Of a stretch of 64,000 bases of DNA, positions 16,701 to 23,464 are shown piece after piece (the first letter of the stretch is position 1; every line of letters begins with the position of its first letter). Under the pieces are notes generated by a model. That model had not been told where the DNA came from. It saw only the letters and a program-made list of their open reading frames with translations, and did no database searches. Position numbers and translations under genes: made by a program. The DNA is from Verrucomicrobiaceae bacterium. Its GTDB lineage: Bacteria; Verrucomicrobiota; Verrucomicrobiia; Verrucomicrobiales; Verrucomicrobiaceae. The stretch is taken from positions 62,001 to 126,000 of the forward strand of contig CANIBP010000009.1 of assembly GCA_947466075.1 (NCBI GenBank), written 5' to 3'.

Positions 16701-18190
16701 AACCTTGGGGGGAGTACCTGCTATCACTTCTGCCGATTAACAAAGCTTCGCCTGAGGCAGACGCGGCCTTCAAGATGCTCGCTAAGACGCGAAGAGACGA
16801 TATTCTCACGGCGCTCATCGAACGCCTTGGCAAGGCCACTGATCCGGCGTTGCGCCAAGGCATACTCGCTGCGCTGTGCCGCCTGCATTTCAAGGAAGGC
16901 GAGTGGAAGGGCGATTCGTGGGGGACGCGGCCGGACACGCGGGGGCCGTATTACCAGCCGGAGGCCTGGAGCGAGACGCCGAAGATCGCCGCCGCGTTGA
17001 AAGACGCGCTGAGCAAGGCCAGGCCGGAGGAAGCGGCCTTTTTGGTGAAGGAGCTGAACCGCAACCGCATCCAGTTCAATGAGGCACTGCAGCGCATCCT
17101 CGCGCTGGCGAAGACGGATGCGAAGGTGATTCCTGATGCTGTGGCGCAGTTGGCGACTGCGGAGAGCATTCCGGCGGATGTGGTGCCGATGCTGGTGAGT
17201 GTGCTCAAAGAGGCGGGCAAGAGTGCCCACACTCCTCTCACGCTTTCGGGTGCCATCATCGCGCTCTCGAAGACCGACAGTGCTGACGGTGTCCGTGCCA
17301 CGCTGGCGGCGCTGAAGCCACTCAAGGAGATGCCGGAGTCGCAGAAGTACTATGAGGCGGCCACGAATGCCTTCTTCAACTCGCCTAAACTCGAAAATCA
17401 TCATCAATTGGTCGAGGAGATCGCCGCCAAGCATGATGGCGATACCGCGATCACGGCAGATGCAGCGCTGTTGAATCTCGCCAATCGCAAATCGGGCAGC
17501 CCGGAGTCGATTCAGCTCTCGCAGAAGGCGTTGGACGAAGGCTGGAAGGAGCCTGTGCGTCGCCGACAGATTCTCATCGCGATCGGTTTGATCAAACACA
17601 CACCGTCCGCAGGTAGAGTGCTCTCCGCGCTGAACGATCCCGATCCTGCGGTGAAGAAAGCGGCGGAAAGCACTGCCAAAGCGATGCGCCTAAACCTTGT
17701 GAAGGACACGACACCACTTGTCAGCACGCTGAAACCCGAGGAAGTGCTCGCCAAGGTCATCGCCATGAAGGGCGATGTCGCCACGGGCGAAATGGTCTTC
17801 ACCAAAGCCACCTGCGTGGCCTGCCACAGGACGAAGGAGTCCGAGCCGCAGAAGGGGCCGTATCTCGGCAACATCGCGCAGACCTACAAGCGCCCTGATC
17901 TGGCACAGAACATCCTCGACCCGAACAAAACCATCGCCCAGGGCTTCGCCAGCGAGATGATCACGATGAAGGACGGCACCCAGCAAATGGGCTTCATCAC
18001 GCTGGAGTCCGCTGACAACGTGAAGCTGCGCAATGTGGCCGCGCAGGAGTTCACCTTTGCCGTGAAGGACATCAAGGAGCGTCAGAAGCTCCCGATTTCG
18101 ATCATGCCGCCCGGATTGGTGAATGGCCTGACGCTACGTGAGTTTGCGTCGCTGCTCGATTATCTCGAAGCCTTGGCGAAGAAGAAGTGA
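13733..18190 (+). CDS. Giant secreted ThuA / discoidin-like / propeller / HEAT / cytochrome c fusion protein
   Basis: The protein has 1485 residues. A signal peptide (1-18, ending PLHAE) leads into a ThuA-like glutamine-amidotransferase-fold domain (about 22-250; LLIAGGCCHDY, HCAMHSFR). An F5/8-type carbohydrate-binding region follows (about 275-395; ATASSTQPGND, WKAVDGDEGTRWC). Next comes the PVC-type membrane-bound-dehydrogenase propeller (about 440-790; LRDLNGDGRADE, TNGLSLGIDGWLY, HRGGGVIRV, GTRNILE). A long alpha-helical HEAT-like stretch (about 790-1330) leads to a C-terminal cytochrome c with CVACH at 1361-1365. This architecture is frequent in Planctomycetes and Verrucomicrobia and is thought to oxidise sugars in the periplasm, passing electrons to the heme. 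The substrate is unknown. The gene is monocistronic by spacing: 56 bases after the synthase, and convergent with the next gene six bases away. Confidence 0.9.
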   Translation: MKKALVLALLAGVLPLHAEKPLKALLIAGGCCHDYSKQHEVIAKGIQSRANVQVDVIWTDDKSTNPPLPVYDKVDWAKGYDIIIHDECAASMNNKEVLTRILDAHKTIPSIQLHCAMHSFRTGEDRWFKRLGLQSNSHGPQEPIAITFVDKEHPITKTLSDWSTIKEELYNNVNLFDAHPLAMGKQTVKNKDGTTKDMEYIVAWTNEKDGARSFSTTIGHNTETVADARHLDLITRGLLWACDKLTPDFLVPFKGENKVTFVAAKPVEAPKPPPVPKDATGIKATASSTQPGNDTWKAVDGDEGTRWCAADASKPQSLTLELEKPQDLTGLEIVWERKDKSYQHKIEIDGKMVTDISISQSHVLEAKQAKKLVITCTGNDHGGWASIREVRLKGPGIKAIAPKLSAEQKKEYDKANDPRAKEGNVAPKIVKLTPEEEVAILKDVKVAEGFEVTLFANSAAANYPVFVAAEPDGTLYVSSDGNGSLGRNPKRGRVIRLRDLNGDGRADETKVFCEVDAPRGLVWDHDRLYLVHPPHLSEFIDADHDGVAEKQNILVKDIAFGYKDRPADHTTNGLSLGIDGWLYIAGGDFGFLNATGTDGKTVQHRGGGVIRVRPDGTGLEIYSTGTRNILEVAVSPLMDMFARDNTNDGGGWNVRFHHFTGLDDHGYPRLYKNFNDECIQPLADYGGGSGCGAVYIDEPGFGAWNNAPFTCDWGSAALWHHQVKPKGATFEETRKPEPFIKMTRPTDADVDGMSRVYCASWKGATFDWAGPDVGYIVQVRPKGFKAEPLPDFAKAKDEELVKVLESPSNRRRMEAQRELVRRMERGLVKSEDMNAVRTLAGDVSKPLTSRVAGLATSTVSQPTMWKLSAGGAVGMSDKHDDDRKATFSLRYDAPTDPAILPWTVRLAQAHEKDAKSADPRVRLAVLRNFSRDPSYYKVLQVKGLLPMINDSDPVVKHVASKALADAFAGGLMTTVWGGPFEYPFTNPEKKPWGEYLLSLLPINKASPEADAAFKMLAKTRRDDILTALIERLGKATDPALRQGILAALCRLHFKEGEWKGDSWGTRPDTRGPYYQPEAWSETPKIAAALKDALSKARPEEAAFLVKELNRNRIQFNEALQRILALAKTDAKVIPDAVAQLATAESIPADVVPMLVSVLKEAGKSAHTPLTLSGAIIALSKTDSADGVRATLAALKPLKEMPESQKYYEAATNAFFNSPKLENHHQLVEEIAAKHDGDTAITADAALLNLANRKSGSPESIQLSQKALDEGWKEPVRRRQILIAIGLIKHTPSAGRVLSALNDPDPAVKKAAESTAKAMRLNLVKDTTPLVSTLKPEEVLAKVIAMKGDVATGEMVFTKATCVACHRTKESEPQKGPYLGNIAQTYKRPDLAQNILDPNKTIAQGFASEMITMKDGTQQMGFITLESADNVKLRNVAAQEFTFAVKDIKERQKLPISIMPPGLVNGLTLREFASLLDYLEALAKKK

Positions 18191-18196
18191 CAGCTG

Positions 18197-18412
18197 CTAC
18201 GACTTGCTGGATTGAGCTGGCAAGGAATTGTCGGCGATGCATTCCCGAACGATTCGCAGGCATTCATCCGCACTTGCTGGCATGGGCAAGGTGAGCGGTT
18301 GGCCTTGGACGCGGAGATGACGCAGATCGCCCTCCCGGCGCACCTGAGTGACCTCAATGCCGTGAGCGGCAAAGAAGCGCACGACTTCCTGATTGCTGGC
18401 GTAGCGGCTCAT
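18197..18412 (-). CDS. Small hypothetical protein, translationally coupled
   Basis: The protein has 71 residues: MSRYASNQEVVRFFAAHG, then a basic strand region (VTQVRREGDLRHLRV) and an acidic helix (ADECLRIVRECI). No signal peptide or membrane span is visible. It resembles short strand-strand-helix proteins but is not recognised. ATG 18412 overlaps the TGA of the upstream gene (ATGA), which is better than the earlier ATG 18457 buried in that gene. Coupling implies co-expression with the interrupted secreted-protein gene upstream; if that gene's early stop is real, polarity could reduce its expression. Confidence 0.6.
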   Translation of the reverse strand: MSRYASNQEVVRFFAAHGIEVTQVRREGDLRHLRVQGQPLTLPMPASADECLRIVRECIADNSLPAQSSKS

Positions 18413-19137
18413 GATGAAGGCGCAGTCGTTGCGCTGGCGTTTTTTTGCAGGCGCCATGCCACGTCTCCACGGATGGCGAAGGGCAAGGGATTGGCCATGG
18501 AGGAAGGGATGCTGTAATCGTGGTCCTGATAGACGTCGAATTTTCCGCTCGGATAGATGAAGGCGACCATGACGCGTCCGACGGGAATCTCCTCCATGCC
18601 GAAGACGCGAATCCAGTAGGGCACCTGCTGCTTGATGCCTTCCACCTGCATGGGCTTGCCGCTGAGGTCGTATTTTTTGGGAACGTCGATTTTCTCAATG
18701 CGCCAGGCTTAGCAAAGGCAGGCACCGTCCTCGACGACACGGACTTGGATTCGCAGCCTGACACCGCGCTTCTCGTGGGCGCGAATCTCGTCGCTCTCCT
18801 GTTTCTGTTTTTTGCGCAGAGTTTCGAGAGCAAGCTTGTCCTTCTCCATCTCGATGATGGCTTTGGTGCGCTGCTCATGCCGCTGGCCAGCGGTGTTGAC
18901 GGACTTGCGCGGGTCGTAGCCAAACAGGTCCTGGATATCGCGCGGTAGTTCGCCAAGAAGCACGACGGCGGCACCTCCAGAATGGATGAAGCGCACCTCC
19001 GTGGCATCAAAGCGCGTGACTTTGACGTCGGTGTAGGTCTGGCCCGTGCGGGTGGTCAGTGTAGCGAAAACGAGCGGCTTATCCTGTGCCTGCAGCAGAC
19101 CAATGAACAGGAGTATGATGAGCCAGTTTCGATTCAT
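18409..19137 (-). pseudogene. Small secreted protein of unknown function interrupted by an in-frame TAA
   Basis: A single frame runs from ATG 19137 to TGA at 18409-18411, interrupted by TAA at 18709-18711. The first part has a signal peptide (MNRNWLIILLFIGLLQAQ), a short SH3-like strand domain (TLTTRTGQTYTDVKVTRFD, AAVVLLGELP) and a charged helix (IEMEKDKLALETLRKKQKQ). After the stop the frame goes on with AWRIEKIDVP, GIKQQVPYWIRVFGMEEIP and VMVAFIYPSGKFDVYQDHDY, then the ATGA overlap with the next gene. The downstream part looks coding and retains the coupling, so the TAA (for instance AAA to TAA) is recent or an error. No family is recognised. Confidence 0.65.
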
Positions 19138-19294
19138 GGGTGAATGGCTAAACGGATTAAAGGAGCATGAAGTCAAGGTATGAAGGAGTCAACGGATGGC
19201 GGAGAGAAGTTGGAGACTTGGAGATGCGGTGCTATATGCCTAGCCTGTGACGCAGTTGATTGATGCGTTTGCCTGTTGCCGAATTTTTCCAGCT

Positions 19295-20035
19295 ATGACT
19301 CTCCGCGAACCTGAAACCGTTGAACTCTCCACACCCTCCGGCCCCATGCGCACAATGGTGCTTAGGCCTGCGGCGGAAGGTCGGTTTCCGGGACTGCTGT
19401 TTCACTCGGAGATTTTTCAACTTACGGCACCTATTTGCCGCACGGCGGCGGCGCTAGCAGGACACGGCTTCATCGTTGCGCTGCCGGAAATTTACCATGA
19501 GTATCTGCCAGCGGGAACGGTGTTGGGTTACGATCAGGCGGGCTCGGATACAGGCAATCGCTTAAAAACGGAAAAGCCCGTGGCGGCTTATGATGCGGAT
19601 AACCGGGCAGTGCTGGATTACTTAAAGACTCACACAGCCAGCACGGGCCGACTCGGCTCTTTTGGTCCCTGCATTGGCGGTCATCTAACCTACCGTGCGG
19701 CATTGCAGCCTGATGTCGCTGCTGCTGCGTGCTTTTATCCGACAGATCTGCACAAGCGCAGTTTAGGTGCGGGCATGAATGATGATTCGTTATTGCGTGC
19801 GGCGGAGATCACCGGCGAACTGATGATGGTCTTTGGTCGTCAAGATCCGCATGTGCCCGCCGAGGGGCGTGCGATGATTTATCAAACGCTCACGGCTGCC
19901 GGAGTGAAGTTCACCTGGCATGAGTTCAATGCCGCGCATGCCTTTCTACGAGATGAGGGGCTGCGCTATGACGCGGAGCTGGCGAGACAGGCGCTTGGCC
20001 TGACGGTGGATTTTTTCCGGCGGTGTCTGGCTTGA
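19295..20035 (+). CDS. Dienelactone hydrolase family protein
   Basis: The protein has 246 residues from ATG 19295. It is an alpha/beta-hydrolase of the dienelactone-hydrolase type. The nucleophile elbow G-P-C-I-G-G (Cys at about 127) replaces the usual Ser. The acid is in G-R-Q-D-P-H-V-P and the catalytic His in N-A-A-H-A-F-L. No signal peptide is seen, so it is cytoplasmic. The typical reaction is hydrolysis of a lactone or carboxyester; the true substrate is unknown. ATG 19247 upstream would add 16 residues that do not fit the family start. The downstream gene is convergent, with a palindrome between them. Confidence 0.88.
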   Translation: MTLREPETVELSTPSGPMRTMVLRPAAEGRFPGLLFHSEIFQLTAPICRTAAALAGHGFIVALPEIYHEYLPAGTVLGYDQAGSDTGNRLKTEKPVAAYDADNRAVLDYLKTHTASTGRLGSFGPCIGGHLTYRAALQPDVAAAACFYPTDLHKRSLGAGMNDDSLLRAAEITGELMMVFGRQDPHVPAEGRAMIYQTLTAAGVKFTWHEFNAAHAFLRDEGLRYDAELARQALGLTVDFFRRCLA

Positions 20036-20101
20036 TCGTTGATTGGTCTTTGTTGCCTTCGAAATTTCCGAATTGGAACAGAAGATAACGGAGACTGAAT
20101 G

Positions 20102-20120
20102 AACAGGCAGGCTGCCTGTT
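20102..20120. terminator. Palindrome between convergent genes, possible bidirectional terminator
   Basis: AACAGGCAG-G-CTGCCTGTT is symmetrical. It lies 66 bases after the dienelactone-hydrolase stop and 13 bases after the purH stop on the other strand. There is no clear T-run, so termination is only suggested. Confidence 0.4.
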
Positions 20121-20133
20121 TCACGATGAAGTC

Positions 20134-21672
20134 TTAATGCAGGAAGTGACGCACACCGGTGAAGACCATGGCGAGCTTGCGTTCATCGGCGGCGGCGATG
20201 ACTTCGGCGTCTTTGACGGAGCCGCCGGGCTGGATGGCGGCGGTGGCACCGGCTTCGGCGGCGGCGATGAGGCCGTCGGGGAAGGGGAACATGGCGTCGG
20301 AGGCGACGATGCTGCCTTTGAGAGAGAGTCCGGCTTCCTTGGCCTTCCAGATGGCGATGCGGCAGGAATCGACGCGGCTCATCTGGCCAGCACCGATGGC
20401 GAGGGTGCGATCATGCGTGGCAAAGACGATGGCGTTCGATTTGACGTGCTTCACGACACGCCAGCCGAAGCGCATGGCTTCGAGTTCGTCGCGGGTCGGT
20501 GGGCGGACCGTCTTGACCTTCGTTTCGAGATCGTCGAGGCCGAGAGCGCGGAAATCGCTGTCCATGACCATCACGCCGCCAGGAGCGGAGCGGATGACGG
20601 GTTCGGCGAGGGCTTCGGCCACGCCGGGGAGCATCTGGATGAGGCGCAGGTTCTTTTTCTTCTGCAAGAGAGCGCGGGCGTCGGCATCGAAGTCGGGCGC
20701 GATGATGACGTCGGTGAAGATCTCGGAGATGATGCGGGCGAGGCCGAGCGTAATGCTGCGGTTCACAACGATAACGCCGCCGAACGGAGCCTGTTTGTCG
20801 GTTTCAAAAGCCTTTTGCCAGGCTTCGCGCAGATCTTCATCCGCACAGCCGACGCCACAGGGATTCGTGTGCTTAAGGATGGCGACGGTTGGGCGACGGA
20901 ATTCGAGGGCGATTTCGGCGGCGGCGTGGATGTCGAGGACATTCGTGTAGCTGAGGTCTTTGCCGTGCAGTTTGACGAAGTAGTCGCCGAAGTTGCCGTA
21001 GAGTGAGGTTTTCTGATGCGGGTTGTCACCGTAGCGCAACTCGGCGTAGAGGGGCAGGGAGAGGTTGAAGGTCTTCTGCGTGGTTTGTTCCTTGTTCAGG
21101 AAGCTGGCGATGGCGGAGTCGTAGCTACCGGTGCGTTGGAAGACCTTGCAGGCCAGGCGTTCGCGCGTGGCGAGTGTGGTGTCGCCCGCGTTTTCCTTCA
21201 TCTCATCGATGACGACCGTGTAATCGGCCGGATCGGTGATCACGGTGACCCAGCGATGGTTTTTAGCGGCGGAGCGCAACATCGACGGACCGCCGATGTC
21301 GATGTTTTCGATGGCTTCTTCGAGTGTGACGTCCTTTTTGGCGACGGTCTGCTCAAAGGGGTAAAGATTGACCACGACGAGGTCGATCACTGGAATGTCG
21401 TGCTTTTGGGCGTTGCGCTTGTCCTCATCATTGTCGCGACGTTGCAGCAGGCCGCCGTGAACTTTCGGGTGCAGCGTTTTGACGCGACCGTCGAACATCT
21501 CAGGAAAGCCGGTGTGGTCGGAAACGTCGGTGACCTTCAAACCACCGTCCTTGAGATGCTTGGAGGTGCCGCCGGTGGAAAGCAGTTCCACACCGAGCGC
21601 CGCAAGGCCTTTGGCAAAGTCGAGAAGGCCGGATTTGTCGGAAACAGAGAGCAGGGCGCGGGCGATGGGCAT
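20134..21672 (-). CDS. purH: Bifunctional AICAR transformylase / IMP cyclohydrolase
   Basis: The protein has 512 residues, the normal PurH length. The N-terminal IMP cyclohydrolase (about 1-200) shows ALLSVSDKSGL, ELLSTGGTSKHL, MFDGRVKTLHPKVHGG and IGGPSMLRSAAKNH. The C-terminal AICAR transformylase shows LRYGDNPHQ, KHTNPCG (catalytic Lys-His), SDAMFPFPDG and A-I-Q-P-G-G-S-V-K-D. It catalyses the last two steps of de novo purine synthesis in the cytoplasm. ATG 21672 precedes the conserved PIARALLSVSDK; the frame is open further upstream, but that part is proline-rich and non-conserved. A small membrane-protein gene lies upstream on the same strand. Confidence 0.97.
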   Translation of the reverse strand: MPIARALLSVSDKSGLLDFAKGLAALGVELLSTGGTSKHLKDGGLKVTDVSDHTGFPEMFDGRVKTLHPKVHGGLLQRRDNDEDKRNAQKHDIPVIDLVVVNLYPFEQTVAKKDVTLEEAIENIDIGGPSMLRSAAKNHRWVTVITDPADYTVVIDEMKENAGDTTLATRERLACKVFQRTGSYDSAIASFLNKEQTTQKTFNLSLPLYAELRYGDNPHQKTSLYGNFGDYFVKLHGKDLSYTNVLDIHAAAEIALEFRRPTVAILKHTNPCGVGCADEDLREAWQKAFETDKQAPFGGVIVVNRSITLGLARIISEIFTDVIIAPDFDADARALLQKKKNLRLIQMLPGVAEALAEPVIRSAPGGVMVMDSDFRALGLDDLETKVKTVRPPTRDELEAMRFGWRVVKHVKSNAIVFATHDRTLAIGAGQMSRVDSCRIAIWKAKEAGLSLKGSIVASDAMFPFPDGLIAAAEAGATAAIQPGGSVKDAEVIAAADERKLAMVFTGVRHFLH

Positions 21673-21760
21673 GTGAGGTGGGGAAAGGGTCGGGGGCGCG
21701 GAGTAAAGGGAGATTTGCGGGGGTGCCAAGCGCATTCTCGGTGCGCACCAAGGATGCCAT

Positions 21761-22219
21761 TCACGGCGCAATCTTGGGTTCGTAAGGCGGATAAAACTTC
21801 CGTGTGCCGAACTCGATGTACTGGTTCTCGGCGGTCTTTAAATACACGGGGGCCTTGGCGTCCATGCTGGCAGCGGCGGGTTGGTAAACATAGTGACGAC
21901 CAGAGGCATCAAGCGCGAGTTTGAGCATCGTGGCGTCGTCGAACTCGACGGGATCAGCCGCACGGCGGTAAACGCCTTTATCTTGGCTTGTGAAGCGCAG
22001 GTTCGGCTCGTAGCGGTCGTCTTTGCCGAGAGAGGTGTAGTACTTCGTGTCGCCGAGCGCAGTGGGATATTCCGTCCACTCGTAATCTGCCGGGTGAAGA
22101 TGAATACGCCAGGCCAGGATGACCAAAGAGGTCAGCAACAACGCCCAGCCAAGCAAGAGACGCCCAGGAGTGTCGCGGATTTCGTTGGCGGCCATGCGAG
22201 GATGAAAGGTCGCAGGCAT
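21761..22219 (-). CDS. Small membrane-anchored protein of unknown function
   Basis: The protein has 152 residues from ATG 22219. One transmembrane segment (LLLGWALLLTSLVILAW, about 20-36) is followed by a soluble domain of about 110 residues with many Tyr and Asp. That domain includes YEWTEYPTALGDTKYYTSLGKDDRYEP, read in two overlapping pieces, and a Y-P-P-Y-E-P tail. Topology is probably N-in with the domain outside. No family is recognised. An alternative start is ATG 22195. The gene lies 88 bases upstream of purH and is divergent from the oxidoreductase at 22280. Confidence 0.6.
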   Translation of the reverse strand: MPATFHPRMAANEIRDTPGRLLLGWALLLTSLVILAWRIHLHPADYEWTEYPTALGDTKYYTSLGKDDRYEPNLRFTSQDKGVYRRAADPVEFDDATMLKLALDASGRHYVYQPAAASMDAKAPVYLKTAENQYIEFGTRKFYPPYEPKIAP

Positions 22220-22279
22220 TGCAGGGCAAGAGGGATTTTGATTGTCATCATTCAGCGTCTCGGCTTCGATGCGCGACTT

Positions 22280-23353
22280 ATGAGCAAACCATGGCGCATC
22301 GCGGGCATCAACTTTGATCACTTCCACATGGGCGATTTGCTGCGGCAGACTTCAGAGCATCCGAATGCCGAGATCGTAGGCATTTGCGATGAGAAACCGG
22401 AGCGCCTTGTGGATGCCGCACGGAATTTCAGCCTCAGTGCAGACCAGGTGTTCACGGATTATCGCGCCTGCATGGAGCAGACGAAACCGGACATCGTCAT
22501 CCTTTGTCCCGCTGCTTCAAAGCATGGTGAGTGGGTGGCAAAGATCGCACCGTTCGGCGCGCACATCATCATGGAGAAACCCTTTGCCGGATCTCTGGCC
22601 GAGGCGGATGCGATGATCGCCGCCATGCAACCGCACGGGAAACTGCTCACCGTGAACTGGCCACTCGTCTGGGATGCTGGGCAACAGACCGCGCATCGTC
22701 TGATCCAAGAAGGCATCATCGGCGAGGTGCGTGAATTCCATCACCACGGCGGCAATCGCGGTCCACTTTATCATGGAGCCGACAAGACCGAAAAGGAGCC
22801 TAGCGCCGCCGAAAAAGCTGCAAGCTGGTTTTACAGCCAGGCGCAGGGCGGGGGATCACTGCTCGACTACATGGGCTACGGCACTACGCTCGGCACCTGG
22901 CACCTCGGCGGCAAGGCCCCACTCGAAGTCACCGGCGTCTGGGACGAACCCGCCGGGCTGGAGGTCGATGAACACGCCGTGGCCGTCATCCGCTACAGCT
23001 TCGGTTTGAGCAAAAGCGAGACCCGCTGGGGCACCTTTACCGATCCCTGGACCTTTCAGCCGCAGCCGAAGTGCGGTTTCGTCTTCAAAGGCACCGACGG
23101 CACCATTTCCTGCTACGACTACGAGCCGACCATCCGCGTCCAAACCCGCACCAAGCCTGAAGGCTTTGAAGTACCGGTCGATCCCGTCCTCGCGCCGAAC
23201 CGCAACCCAGTCGAACACGTCATCCATCACCTCGAAACCGGCACACCGCTCATCGGCCCGCTCCGCCTCGACATCTCCCGCATCGGCCAGCAGATTGTTG
23301 ACACCGCGTTCCAAAGTGCGCAGATGAAGCGGACGCTGAAGCTGGTGGGGTGA
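22280..23353 (+). CDS. Gfo/Idh/MocA family oxidoreductase
   Basis: The protein has 357 residues. The N-terminal Rossmann part opens with WRIAGINFDHFHMGDLL, an unusual form of the G-x-G-x-x-G loop in which the Gly motif is poorly preserved. It continues with E-I-V-G-I-C-D-E and the E-K-P motif (I-I-M-E-K-P-F, Lys near 101) that carries the catalytic Lys. The C-terminal domain has the G-G-G-S-L-L-D-Y-M-G-Y-G stretch typical of the family. It presumably oxidises or reduces a sugar or inositol-type substrate with NAD(P). No signal peptide is present, so it is cytoplasmic. The frame is open upstream to 21881, but that part overlaps the divergent gene and is not conserved. Confidence 0.85.
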   Translation: MSKPWRIAGINFDHFHMGDLLRQTSEHPNAEIVGICDEKPERLVDAARNFSLSADQVFTDYRACMEQTKPDIVILCPAASKHGEWVAKIAPFGAHIIMEKPFAGSLAEADAMIAAMQPHGKLLTVNWPLVWDAGQQTAHRLIQEGIIGEVREFHHHGGNRGPLYHGADKTEKEPSAAEKAASWFYSQAQGGGSLLDYMGYGTTLGTWHLGGKAPLEVTGVWDEPAGLEVDEHAVAVIRYSFGLSKSETRWGTFTDPWTFQPQPKCGFVFKGTDGTISCYDYEPTIRVQTRTKPEGFEVPVDPVLAPNRNPVEHVIHHLETGTPLIGPLRLDISRIGQQIVDTAFQSAQMKRTLKLVG

Positions 23354-23464
23354 CCAATTTGAAGGTTAAAGTCGATCTGAACCACCTCTTATTAACTACA
23401 AACAATCAATGTAAAGTCCACCTATAAAGTAGTGGGTCAGCTTGGATATGACTATTGTTTGACT

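Noticed and set aside
18354..19010. 218-codon minus-strand frame overlapping the interrupted small secreted protein
   Set aside because: No signal peptide, and Arg/Ser/Pro-rich translation; the alternative frame has a signal peptide and keeps the ATGA coupling to 18197-18412.
20137..21006. Plus-strand open frame opposite purH
   Set aside because: Asp/Gly-rich antisense shadow without motifs.
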